Notes: generated from the sequence alone by a model not told the origin. A stretch of DNA of 7,069 bases from Candidatus Schekmanbacteria bacterium GWA2_38_11 (GCA_001790645.1 MGDB01000127.1:662-7730), one strand, 5' to 3'; positions 1 to 7,069 are shown, counted from the first letter of the stretch. Program-made: numbers and translations.

Positions 1-729
1 AAAGAGAAATGTGATCTTTAGATTTTTGAGGACATCCTCCTTAATTTCTTCTGCAAGGGAAAGGAGGACGCCGAGACTCCCTCCATTGTCAAGCGCCCCG
101 GATGATTTATTTTCTGTTTTAAGAAAGAGAAAAAAAATGGAAGAAATTGCTGCAATAGAAAAAAATAAGTTTATAGAAAATGGAGAATGTTTCAGGTTTA
201 TTGCATAGGTCATATATTGATAGGACAAAAGCAGGCAGCTCAGGATCAGGACAATAAGAAATAAAATCCTCATAGGAAGGGAAAGGTTCTGGCTCTTAGA
301 ATCGTAATGGGCTATTAAAAAAAGATTAAGCCTGTTTTTATATGCAGGCTCATTTTCAGGTCTTGCTATGATGTTTTTAGATGTTGCTGGTTTTAATAAG
401 CCTTTGAAAGGTTTTTTTTCAAGCAAAATATACCATATCCTGTCAGAAAGCATCATTCCTGCCACGAAAGCCAGAGAAAATATCACTGAGACAAAGGGGT
501 GTGTTCTGTAAAAAATACGCGAGAAGGTCAAAAGTACCAACCCAAAAGAAATACCAATTTTCAGTACAGACCATGGTGTGAAATAGATATGGAAATATTC
601 TTCTTTGATTTCATAGCCTGCTTCTTTCATAAAATTAATTATAAAAGATGCAGCCTTTTGTTCTCCTTCACTTCCAACATGTCTTGGAAAAGAGAGTTTT
701 TTTGCATATTGAAAAGGTGTACCTGTCAT
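1..729 (-). CDS. M28-type zinc metallopeptidase with membrane segments (C-terminus cut by window edge)
   Basis: The frame is open for 243 codons from ATG at 729 to the left edge, so the C-terminus is missing. The N-terminus (PRHVGSEGE at residues 15-23, then a helix ending EAGYE) matches the usual opening of M28 aminopeptidases. AHYDS at 140-144 supplies the first zinc-ligand His (H141) and the catalytic-site Asp (D143). GALDNGG at 211-217 supplies the metal-bridging Asp (D214). Hydrophobic stretches near residues 55-72, 78-94, 154-172 and 187-203 are likely membrane segments, two of them between the His and Asp motifs. The window ends at ITFLF, where the family normally reaches its Glu-Glu motif, so full catalytic competence cannot be judged. 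The ATG lies 10 bases after the galT stop, so the two are probably co-transcribed; the ribosome site is weak (AAAG, with TTG just upstream as an alternative start). Substrate unknown; an inactive or transporter-like relative is possible. Confidence 0.8.
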   Translation of the reverse strand, partial: MTGTPFQYAKKLSFPRHVGSEGEQKAASFIINFMKEAGYEIKEEYFHIYFTPWSVLKIGISFGLVLLTFSRIFYRTHPFVSVIFSLAFVAGMMLSDRIWYILLEKKPFKGLLKPATSKNIIARPENEPAYKNRLNLFLIAHYDSKSQNLSLPMRILFLIVLILSCLLLSYQYMTYAINLKHSPFSINLFFSIAAISSIFFLFLKTENKSSGALDNGGSLGVLLSLAEEIKEDVLKNLKITFLF

Positions 730-739
730 CAACAGTTCT

Positions 740-1741
740 TTAAACTGGGCATTTTGTATCTCTTAAAAACTTGGCACTTTCTTCTGGCAGGGAAGTATTT
801 ATGAACATCCCGGAACCGAGTTCAAAGCCAGCCATTTTTGAGAGTCTTGGTATAATACTTATGTACCAGTGATAGTATTCAAGAGAAGGACCTAATTTTG
901 AGAATGAGCGTATGACATAATTGTAATCAGGATTGCCAAGGCCGTAATAGAGTTTGCATAAAACCCCTTTAAAGATTTCTGCCAGATCCTCTATCTCTTC
1001 TACTGAGATAAGTCCAAAACAGGATGAATGGTTTTTTGGAAATATCCATGTATGAAATGCTGAAAGAGCAGCATAAGGAATGAAAGCAGCAAAATTCTTG
1101 TTTTCAAGTATTATTCTCTCACCATCCTGGAGTTCCTCTCTTAGTGCTCTGCAGAAAACGCATTCTCCTGCATCGTCATAATACCTCATTGCTTCTTCTA
1201 TTCTGTAACGGATATCAGATGGAGTAATAGGAGTACCAATTATCTGAGAATGAGGATGTTCAAGAGATGTTCCGGCACTTTCTCCATGGTTCTTGAAGAT
1301 TGTGACAAGCTTTATCCTTTTATCATTATAAATGGCATTATATCTTTCTTTATAGGTTTTGATAATATTTTTTATCTGATCTTTTTTAAGTAAAGCCGGT
1401 GTTAAATTATGCTTGGGAGTTTCAACAACAATTTCATGCACACCAAATCCTGAAACAACTCTTTTTATCCCTTCTCTTTTCCTTTCAGCAGTTCCATCAT
1501 TATTAAGAGCAGCAAATTTATTCGGGAATACTCTTATCTGCCATTGTTTATCCTGTTCAATCCTGTAAATTTCTGAAGGTGTTTTGTCCTCATTGCCGGG
1601 GCAAAATGGGCAGTCGTTCCTGTATTCAGGGAGTTCTTTTTTAACCTGCCTCCTTTTTACAAACTCCTCAGGACGCTTTGCCCTTTCCGTTGCAATTATG
1701 ACCCAGTCCCGTGTTACTATATTTTGGCGTATTTCAGGCAT
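740..1741 (-). CDS. galT: Galactose-1-phosphate uridylyltransferase
   Basis: This 333-residue cytoplasmic enzyme of the HIT superfamily should exchange UDP between UDP-glucose and galactose-1-phosphate in the Leloir pathway. Visible motifs are CPFC (C44, C47) and H111 as likely zinc ligands, and HPHSQ at 162-166, where the second His (H164) would be the uridylylated nucleophile. HWYISIIPR at 291-299 is the conserved C-terminal His segment. A second CxxC lies at 194-197. Length is normal for bacterial GalT. I start at ATG 1741, giving MPEIRQNIVTRDW, which aligns with the usual family N-terminus; a TTG two codons upstream (1747) is possible but less likely. The ribosome site is weak (AGG about 11 bases upstream). 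No galK or galE lies nearby. A related ADP-glucose or ADP-sulfate phosphorylase specificity cannot be excluded, because these enzymes share the HPH fold. Confidence 0.9.
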   Translation of the reverse strand: MPEIRQNIVTRDWVIIATERAKRPEEFVKRRQVKKELPEYRNDCPFCPGNEDKTPSEIYRIEQDKQWQIRVFPNKFAALNNDGTAERKREGIKRVVSGFGVHEIVVETPKHNLTPALLKKDQIKNIIKTYKERYNAIYNDKRIKLVTIFKNHGESAGTSLEHPHSQIIGTPITPSDIRYRIEEAMRYYDDAGECVFCRALREELQDGERIILENKNFAAFIPYAALSAFHTWIFPKNHSSCFGLISVEEIEDLAEIFKGVLCKLYYGLGNPDYNYVIRSFSKLGPSLEYYHWYISIIPRLSKMAGFELGSGMFINTSLPEESAKFLRDTKCPV

Positions 1742-1749
1742 AAACAATT

Positions 1750-1790
1750 AACCTATAACTTGTGACTTATGACTAATAACCTATGACTTA
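1750..1790. repeat. Degenerate short direct repeats upstream of galT
   Basis: AACCTATA at 1750-1757 recurs as AACCTATG at 1778-1785. TGACTTA occurs at 1763-1769 and 1784-1790, with TGACTAA at 1770-1776 between them. The block sits immediately upstream of the galT start, so it would lie in its leader or promoter region. Function unknown; it looks like slippage-grown simple sequence. Confidence 0.55.
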
Positions 1791-1861
1791 GTAAAATTAC
1801 AATTACCAAATTCCCTGATGTTCATCTTTAAATCTTTTGTTCATTTGAATTTATTTTGGAT

Positions 1862-1910
1862 TTTGAGCTTTGTCATTTGAGCTTCTCATTTAGCTCTGAC
1901 ATTTGTCATT
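1862..1910. repeat. Degenerate tandem repeat, about 13-14 base unit
   Basis: Successive units read TTTGAGCTTTGTCA (1862-1875), TTTGAGCTTCTCA (1876-1888), TTTAGCTCTGACA (1889-1901) and a partial TTTGTCATT (1902-1910). Weaker TTTG/TTCA pieces extend left to about 1836. The array begins just after the stop of the small membrane protein gene (minus strand) and fills part of the spacer before galT. No coding potential is seen. Confidence 0.6.
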
Positions 1911-1913
1911 AAT

Positions 1914-2228
1914 TTACCCTTTCCTTGCCCCAAGATAAGCATCTATGACCCCGCCAAGCCAGACAATTATGAGAAACAAAACCAAGGTATTATTTTCTGC
2001 ATATACCTTTGCTTCTATTTTTGAAACAAAATCCTCAGAGAGATTTATCTGTGAAGGATCTGTGACGCTGGATAAAATAATAGCATAGGCTTTATAAACA
2101 ATTAGTGATAACAGAACTATAGTGATGAGGACGAAAATAAGACCTTTTACATACTGACGGTTTTTCAACTGCCCGGCTCCCGGGAATACAAAAGCTGAAA
2201 GCAGGGGAGAAGAGATAGTTTTTTTCAT
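1914..2228 (-). CDS. Small membrane protein with PGAGQ motif (TM2/DUF5683-like)
   Basis: The protein has 104 residues. A short hydrophobic N-terminal stretch (8-18) runs into PGAGQLKNRQYVKG (16-29), the turn typical of small TM2 or DUF5683-like membrane proteins. Two stronger membrane segments follow at about 28-52 and 80-97, the last ending in DAYLGARKG. A polar 25-residue loop (about 56-78) lies between them. The family has no agreed function. The ATG at 2228 is preceded only by AAAAAAA and no clear ribosome site. It lies between the rhomboid and galT genes on the same strand, but spacers of 353 and 172 bases suggest separate or loose transcription. Family assignment rests on motif and topology only. 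Confidence 0.65.
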   Translation of the reverse strand: MKKTISSPLLSAFVFPGAGQLKNRQYVKGLIFVLITIVLLSLIVYKAYAIILSSVTDPSQINLSEDFVSKIEAKVYAENNTLVLFLIIVWLGGVIDAYLGARKG

Positions 2229-2334
2229 TTTTTTGGAAAAATGATTGTTTGTTTTTTTAATTTACGCCAATCAGTTTTTTCAGTCAAGAACAAAGGGAGG
2301 AAGTTTCCATGATTAAAAAGGAAGATACGGGTAA

Positions 2335-2372
2335 GGGAGGCTACCTGCCTGCCGGCAGGCAGGTAGCCTCCC
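2335..2372. repeat. Perfect 38-base palindrome (CCTGCCGGCAGG family)
   Basis: The sequence is self-complementary over its whole length, centred between 2353 and 2354. Each half is 19 bases and the core is CCTGCCGGCAGG flanked by further CCTG/CAGG, then GGGAGGCTA and its complement. Pairing stops at A2334/G2373. It could form a long cruciform or RNA hairpin with no loop. No T-run follows closely on either strand, so it is not a standard intrinsic terminator. Confidence 0.95.
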
Positions 2373-2484
2373 GAAATGAGTGAGCTGGGAATTAAGGGCG
2401 ACTAAAGTCACCCCTATCAGCAAGACAGTCAAGGATAAAGAAAAGTGCCAGAGATCATGAGATCAAAGTATGGGTGGATGTCCC

Positions 2485-2512
2485 TCTGTCTGCCTGCCGG
2501 CAGGTCTGTCTG
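2485..2512. repeat. Second CCTGCCGGCAGG palindrome flanked by TCTGTCTG direct repeats
   Basis: A 12-base perfect palindrome (2493-2504) has the same core as the 38-base palindrome. It is bracketed by direct copies of TCTGTCTG at 2485-2492 and 2505-2512. Same-direction flanks around a palindromic core resemble a target duplication, though 8 bases of simple sequence could also arise by chance slippage. Confidence 0.7.
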
Positions 2513-2530
2513 TCCAAAATTGGCTCGGCA

Positions 2531-2562
2531 CAGTGGTCAAGCCCTACAGGCTGCAAACACTG
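2531..2562. other. Two-tier stem just downstream of the rhomboid gene
   Basis: CAGTG (2531-2535) pairs with CACTG (2558-2562), and inside it AGCC (2540-2543) pairs with GGCT (2549-2552) around a five-base loop. The structure begins 19 bases after the rhomboid stop on the minus strand. It may slow transcription or protect the 3' end, but it lacks the T-tract of a standard terminator. Confidence 0.3.
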
Positions 2563-2581
2563 ACAGCAGACAGCTTATCAA

Positions 2582-3295
2582 TTAATGGTAATAAGTTTTA
2601 TCATCATCATGATCGTCTTTTGAAATTATCTTGAGTTTTCTTTTAAGCCGCGCATATTTGATCTTCAGGTATAACTTGCGCACTATTCCTTTTACATCCC
2701 ATTTCTTGAGGTATAAGTAACCGAAGACCATTCCACCAAGATGGGCGATATGGGCAATGCCGCTTTGAGTTGCTGAGATTGATGAGAAGAATGAGACAGC
2801 CCCCATTAGTATTACAAAATGCTTTGCTTTCATGGGGAACAGCATATATATATATATTATCCGGTCAGGGAAAAGGAGCCCGTATGCCAGAAGGACACCG
2901 TATATTGCTCCCGACGCACCTATTGTTGGGTTTAGAGAAGCGGAAAGAAAAATCACTGTACAGATTCCAGCCCCTACTCCACATAAAAAATAATATTTTA
3001 AAAATGAAGATGAGCCCCATATTCTCTCAAGCTCTCCTCCAAACATCCAGAGGGCAAGCATGTTAAACAGGATATGGAACAAACCTCCATGGAGGAACTG
3101 GTAGGTAAAAACCTGCCAGAAGTAGAATTTTCCAATGACCAGTTGCGGCACAAGCCCAAAAAGGTAAATTATCTTATAACCTGAAATTGCCTGGAGAAAA
3201 AATACTGCTCCATTGGCAATAATCAGATTTTTTACAGCCGGTGTAAGAGACCCGCCGAATGAAGAATATGAGCCTCCTCTGTAATAATAACTCAT
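2582..3295 (-). CDS. Rhomboid-family intramembrane serine protease
   Basis: This 237-residue polytopic membrane protein should cleave single-pass membrane substrates within the bilayer. The rhomboid marks are all present: HGGLFHILFN at 69-78 (H74 and N78 for the oxyanion site), the nucleophile in GASG (S128 at 126-129), and the catalytic His in AHIAHLGG at 181-188 (probably H185). WMFGGELERIWG (83-94) is the usual loop after the second segment. About six membrane segments fit the hydrophobic stretches. The basic tail (about 198-226) and acidic, His-containing end (DDHDDD) should be cytoplasmic. The N-terminus is Tyr/Gly/Ser-rich with no added domain. The ATG overlaps the stop of the upstream aldo/keto reductase by four bases (ATGA), implying translational coupling and one operon. 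Natural substrate unknown. Confidence 0.94.
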   Translation of the reverse strand: MSYYYRGGSYSSFGGSLTPAVKNLIIANGAVFFLQAISGYKIIYLFGLVPQLVIGKFYFWQVFTYQFLHGGLFHILFNMLALWMFGGELERIWGSSSFLKYYFLCGVGAGICTVIFLSASLNPTIGASGAIYGVLLAYGLLFPDRIIYIYMLFPMKAKHFVILMGAVSFFSSISATQSGIAHIAHLGGMVFGYLYLKKWDVKGIVRKLYLKIKYARLKRKLKIISKDDHDDDKTYYH

Positions 3296-4314
3296 GCTGT
3301 CACCATTGATATTATATCTTTTATCCTTTGTCTTGTGGGAAGATTATAAGGGCATTGTTCCTCACACTGACCGCACTCAGTACAGGTTTTAAGACTTGGT
3401 AAAAGTCTTTTTCCCATGGTGTTTAGCATGTATTCTATGTTTTCATCCATAGGTTTTCCGTAGCATCTCTGGTGAATGCCATGGATGAAGGGAATCATAA
3501 TATTTGACTGACAGGGCTGGCAGTAGGAGCAGCGGCGGCAGAAATCTTTTCCTAAGACCTCAACCGACTTTTCCAGTTTTTCAAGCTCACTTTTAGTCAA
3601 TTTCTTATTTTCTTCAATTACTCTGAAATTTTCTTCAAGCTCCTTTAAGGAAGCAACGCCGGGAACAATAAGGTCTACATTATAAGAGAGAAAAAAACTG
3701 AGGGCTAAAGGGATGTGAGGGATAACTCCGCCGCCAAGAGGCTTCATGACAACGGTGATGACGTTTCTTCTATTTGCTTCTTCAATAAGCATGTCCAGGG
3801 GCTCTTTTTCAATTACATTGAAAGGGAAAAAAGCCATTTCAAACTCACCGGTCTTTACAGCCTCAGTCATTGTTATATGGTTGTGGCCTGAAATCAGCAG
3901 ATGACCAATATCACCCTTTTCTTTTGCCTTTTTTAAAAACTCAAGATGCTTACCCATGACCATATCAAGCTCTTCTTTTTTATTTACACTGTGCAGTCCA
4001 TAAAAATCTATCCTGTCAACTTTGAGGGTTTTGAGGCTTGTTTCAAAATCTTTTTTATAGGATTCAATACCCATTTTCCATGTATGGGAGCGGGTTGTGA
4101 TGATACACTCGTCTCTCCGTTTTGACACTACACGGCCCACCTTTTCCTCGCTGTCCTGGTAAGCTCTGGCAGTATCAATGTAATTTATTCCCATATCAAG
4201 AGCCCGATTTAATAGCCTGTCAGATTCTTCAACGCTTACTTTTGGAAGGTGCATTGCACCAAATCCTAACTTACTTGCTTTAAGGCCAGTATTTCCGAGT
4301 TTGATTCTCTCCAT
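3292..4314 (-). CDS. Aldo/keto reductase with C-terminal 4Fe-4S ferredoxin-like domain
   Basis: The protein has 340 residues. Residues 1-250 form the NAD(P)H-binding TIM barrel: LGFGAMHLP near the start, DTARAY carrying D47 and Y52, GLH carrying H108, and MKPLGGG at 190-196. The C-terminal part has two Cys clusters, CRRCSYCQPC (259, 262, 265, 268) and CTECGQCEEQCP (311, 314, 317, 321), the layout of the iron-sulfur AKR subfamily. It is probably a cytoplasmic oxidoreductase; the substrate cannot be told. One oddity: the position where the catalytic tetrad normally has Lys (after the third strand, IITT-K) reads Arg here (R75). The ATG at 4314 has a good ribosome site (AAGGG, 7 bases away). It is first in an operon with the rhomboid gene and diverges from gap. 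Confidence 0.94.
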   Translation of the reverse strand: MERIKLGNTGLKASKLGFGAMHLPKVSVEESDRLLNRALDMGINYIDTARAYQDSEEKVGRVVSKRRDECIITTRSHTWKMGIESYKKDFETSLKTLKVDRIDFYGLHSVNKKEELDMVMGKHLEFLKKAKEKGDIGHLLISGHNHITMTEAVKTGEFEMAFFPFNVIEKEPLDMLIEEANRRNVITVVMKPLGGGVIPHIPLALSFFLSYNVDLIVPGVASLKELEENFRVIEENKKLTKSELEKLEKSVEVLGKDFCRRCSYCQPCQSNIMIPFIHGIHQRCYGKPMDENIEYMLNTMGKRLLPSLKTCTECGQCEEQCPYNLPTRQRIKDIISMVTA

Positions 4315-4395
4315 TTCTTTCCCTTCTTTTTAAACTATGGATGTTATTATTCAGCTCATAAAGACAAACCAGTACTTTTGAGTTACATAAAAATA

Positions 4396-4622
4396 GGCTG
4401 TTGGAAAAAAGTAATTTACCCGACAATTGCCTGCCTGCCGGTAGATAGGGGCGGGCTCTGTCCCTGCCCCCCAATTGTTATTATTTTTCAGAGGGCATGA
4501 GGAGAATCAACCCCAGAAGGGGTTTCCCACAATTGTGGGAGAGCCTTTTCAGGCTCGATAGGCGGCCCCTACCTGCCTACCGTCAGCCAGGCAGTAAAAA
4601 TTTTTTATGTTTTCCAACACCC
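4396..4622. mobile_element. MITE-like 227-base element with inverted-repeat ends and four internal hairpins
   Basis: The outermost 13 bases, GGCTGTTGGAAAA at 4396-4408, match the reverse complement of 4610-4622 at 12 of 13 positions. A second inverted block, 4429-4455 against 4563-4592, is the CCTGCCGGTAG-TAGGGGC sequence with two or three substitutions and a four-base indel. Between the arms lie a GC-rich hairpin 4448-4470 (8-bp stem with one G-T pair), CCCC-AGAA-GGGG at 4511-4522, the perfect palindrome TCCCACAATTGTGGGA at 4525-4540, and GAGCC-TTTTCA-GGCTC at 4541-4556. No open reading frame for a transposase is present. No clear target-site duplication flanks it. It could be a non-autonomous element moved by an unseen transposase, or a structured extragenic repeat. 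Confidence 0.6.
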
Positions 4623-4783
4623 TCTAAAAGTCTTGTTGCTTAAAATAATCCTTAAAAGATATTTAATCAAGAATTTATTTGGCTGCAAGTCTTAAGGGTA
4701 GAGGAATCTTGCGAGGATTGTCAAATTGATTTTGCAAGGTCTCTGAACAATATGGGCGGGCAGGGTATTTTAAGAGAAAAAGG

Positions 4784-5880
<1,097 letters not shown>

Positions 5881-5901
5881 GTAGGGGTTGGGAATTGGGG
5901 T

Positions 5902-5907
5902 GAGGAG
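5902..5907 (+). promoter_or_regulatory. Ribosome binding site deciding the TTG start at 5915
   Basis: GAGGAG sits seven bases before TTG 5915. This favours that start over the upstream in-frame TTG at 5888, and the protein then begins MKNYKELEVW, as family members normally do. Confidence 0.7.
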
Positions 5908-5914
5908 AACAAAC

Positions 5915-6100
5915 TTGAAAAATTACAAAGAGCTGGAAGTTTGGCAGAGAGCAATGAATCTTACGGTAGATATATACAAAGAAACTAAGACATTTCCTAA
6001 GGAAGAAAAGTATGGCCTGATATCTCAGATTCAGCGAGCAGCTACATCTGTATCTGCCAACATAGCTGAAGGATGGGGTAGGGGTTCAACAAAAGAATAA
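5915..6100 (+). pseudogene. Truncated four-helix-bundle protein (23S rRNA intervening-sequence protein family)
   Basis: The 61-residue product begins MKNYKELEVWQRAMNL and contains EKYGLISQIQRAATSVSANIAEGWGR, the first two helices of the small four-helix-bundle family first found in 23S rRNA intervening sequences. Members usually run to about 115-125 residues. Here the conserved GRGSTKE is followed directly by TAA (6098-6100), where relatives continue into helices three and four. No remnant of the second half is recognisable after it; fabH begins 13 bases later. So the 3' half has been deleted rather than shifted out of frame. The start (TTG 5915) and ribosome site are intact, so a short peptide may still be made. 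It lies 38 bases after gap in the same direction. The family has no proven general function; this copy is probably a degraded insertion. Confidence 0.82.
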
Positions 6101-6113
6101 AAGGTAGAACGAA

Positions 6114-7069
6114 TTGAAGGACAATCCAATAACAGCAAAGATAATCGGGACAGGTTCATTCCTGCCGGAAAAGGTTTTTACTAATTCAGACTTTGAACAA
6201 ATTGTAAATACGAGTGACGAGTGGATTACTGAGAGGACAGGTATCAAGTCCCGTCACTTTGCAGAAAAGGATATGGCATCATCAGACCTTGCGACGCATG
6301 CTGCTAAAAAAGCCATTAAAAACGCCGGAGTCGAAGCAAAGGATTTAGACCTGATACTGGTTGCTACAATAACGCCTGATATGTTTTTTCCTCCCACAGC
6401 CTGCTTTGTCCAGGCAAATATAGGTGCAAAGAATGCAGCGGCTTTTGACGTAGTGGCCGTCTGTTCAGGCTTTGTCTATGCCCTTTCAGTTGCTGAAGGG
6501 TTTATAAAGAGCGGGAAATATAAAAAGATTCTTGTAATCGGCGTTGAGGTCATGAGTAAAATTATAAATTTTAAAGACCGCAATACCTGCGTCATTTTTG
6601 GTGATGGAGCCGGAGCAGTTGTTTTAGTTCCTTCAAAAAATAATGACGGTATTCTGTCAACACATCTCTATTCTGACGGAAATTATTCTGAACTTATTTA
6701 CATGCCGGGCGGCGGTTCCCGTAACCCTATTTCCCATGAGATTATAAATAAGAACCTCCATTATGTTCATATGAACGGGAGGGAAACTTTTAAGATTGCC
6801 GTAAAGATGCTTACCAAAGCCTGTCTTGATGCCATAAAATACAATAAACTCACTCCTGAAGATATAGATGTTTTTATCCCCCATCAGGCAAATTTAAGGA
6901 TAATAGATGCAGTGGCTTCAAGGTTAGGTTTTCCAAAGGAAAAGATTGTTATAACTATAGATAAACACGGCAATACTTCAGCAGCTTCGATACCACTGGC
7001 ATTAGATTCGGCTGTGAGAGAAGGAAGAATCCATGACGGGGATTATGTCCTGATGGTTACTTTCGGAGG
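6114..7069 (+). CDS. fabH: Beta-ketoacyl-ACP synthase III (C-terminus cut by window edge)
   Basis: The frame covers 318 full codons and ends in the final TFGG motif, so only about ten residues are missing. FabH condenses acetyl-CoA (or another short acyl-CoA) with malonyl-ACP to start type II fatty-acid synthesis in the cytoplasm. The catalytic triad is visible: C117 in VCSGF, H257 in PHQANLRI and N287 in HGNTSAAS. GTGSFLPEK (12-20), SDEWITERTGI (34-44) and FGDGAGAVVL (162-171) are also typical. TTG at 6114 is the only plausible start: an in-frame TAG lies at 6105-6107, no ATG occurs before the conserved region, and AAGG at 6101-6104 can serve as ribosome site. It lies 13 bases after the truncated four-helix-bundle gene and is probably in the gap operon. 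The usual partner plsX is not upstream; fabD or other fab genes could lie beyond the edge. Confidence 0.96.
   Translation, partial: MKDNPITAKIIGTGSFLPEKVFTNSDFEQIVNTSDEWITERTGIKSRHFAEKDMASSDLATHAAKKAIKNAGVEAKDLDLILVATITPDMFFPPTACFVQANIGAKNAAAFDVVAVCSGFVYALSVAEGFIKSGKYKKILVIGVEVMSKIINFKDRNTCVIFGDGAGAVVLVPSKNNDGILSTHLYSDGNYSELIYMPGGGSRNPISHEIINKNLHYVHMNGRETFKIAVKMLTKACLDAIKYNKLTPEDIDVFIPHQANLRIIDAVASRLGFPKEKIVITIDKHGNTSAASIPLALDSAVREGRIHDGDYVLMVTFG

Larger units (their letters stand above)
2229..2581. other. 353-base spacer with GC-rich palindromes and no convincing gene
   Basis: Besides the two palindrome entries below, the spacer has an interrupted hairpin at 2396-2413 (GGG-c-GAC, TAAA loop, GTC-a-CCC) and a two-tier stem at 2531-2562. 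A 24-codon frame at 2309-2383 follows a GGGAGG ribosome-like site, but it runs straight through the palindrome and gives the PAGRQ signature that this repeat encodes, so I do not call it. No tRNA or known riboswitch is recognisable. Confidence 0.6.

Noticed and set aside
11..208. 65-codon plus-strand frame
   Set aside because: Antisense shadow of the M28 peptidase gene, which carries family motifs on the minus strand.
499..804. 101-codon plus-strand frame
   Set aside because: Antisense to the M28 peptidase start and galT end; low-complexity Phe/Lys-rich product without motifs.
2335..2372. Intrinsic terminator
   Set aside because: The palindrome could fold strongly, but no T-tract follows on either strand.
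2309..2383. 24-codon plus-strand frame with a GGGAGG ribosome-like site
   Set aside because: It is translated through the 38-base palindrome and has no recognisable protein features; the ribosome-like site is probably coincidental.
2770..3066. 98-codon plus-strand frame
   Set aside because: Antisense to the rhomboid gene.
4280..4474. 64-codon minus-strand frame
   Set aside because: It reads through the inverted-repeat arm (giving the LPAGRQ signature of the repeat) and ends inside the aldo/keto reductase gene in another frame; no family resemblance.
4448..4556. CRISPR array
   Set aside because: The successive hairpins differ in sequence and spacing; there are no regular direct repeats with unique spacers.
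6657..6884. 75-codon minus-strand frame
   Set aside because: Antisense to fabH.

Overview
The window reads as bacterial chromosome from an AT-rich organism (I estimate high-30s % GC by eye; not computed). Coding density is normal, starts are ATG or TTG, and two genes have clear GAGGAG-type ribosome sites. The housekeeping genes are bacterial: a type I NAD-type glyceraldehyde-3-phosphate dehydrogenase and a FabH ketoacyl-ACP synthase III. The spacers hold GC-rich palindromes built on CCTGCCGGCAGG and degenerate short AT-rich repeats. From memory, such spacer debris is common in metagenome-derived genomes of poorly cultivated phyla, but I cannot place the organism.

Left part (1-4314) is all on the minus strand. 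Read in transcription order: an iron-sulfur aldo/keto reductase (4314-3292), a rhomboid intramembrane protease coupled to it by an ATGA overlap (3295-2582), a 353-base spacer with a perfect 38-base palindrome, a small three-segment membrane protein (2228-1914), a spacer of degenerate repeats, galactose-1-phosphate uridylyltransferase (1741-740), and, 10 bases later, an M28-type metallopeptidase with membrane segments (729-1). The peptidase runs off the left edge just before its expected Glu-Glu motif.

Middle part (4315-4868) is a divergent spacer. It carries a 227-base element with inverted-repeat ends and four internal hairpins (4396-4622, MITE-like), then the promoter, a palindrome at the start point and the ribosome site of the next operon.

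Right part (4869-7069) is on the plus strand: gap, a four-helix-bundle (23S rRNA intervening-sequence-type) gene cut to its first half, and fabH, which runs off the right edge about ten residues short of its end. A 17-base tandem duplication at the 3' end of gap has changed the last residues of the enzyme.

The genes are mostly independent housekeeping or maintenance functions: glycolysis, galactose metabolism, fatty-acid initiation and membrane proteolysis. I see no sign of a defence system, CRISPR array, prophage or biosynthetic cluster. The most interesting items are the inverted-repeat element, the gap 3' duplication, the broken four-helix-bundle gene and an Arg in place of the catalytic Lys in the aldo/keto reductase.
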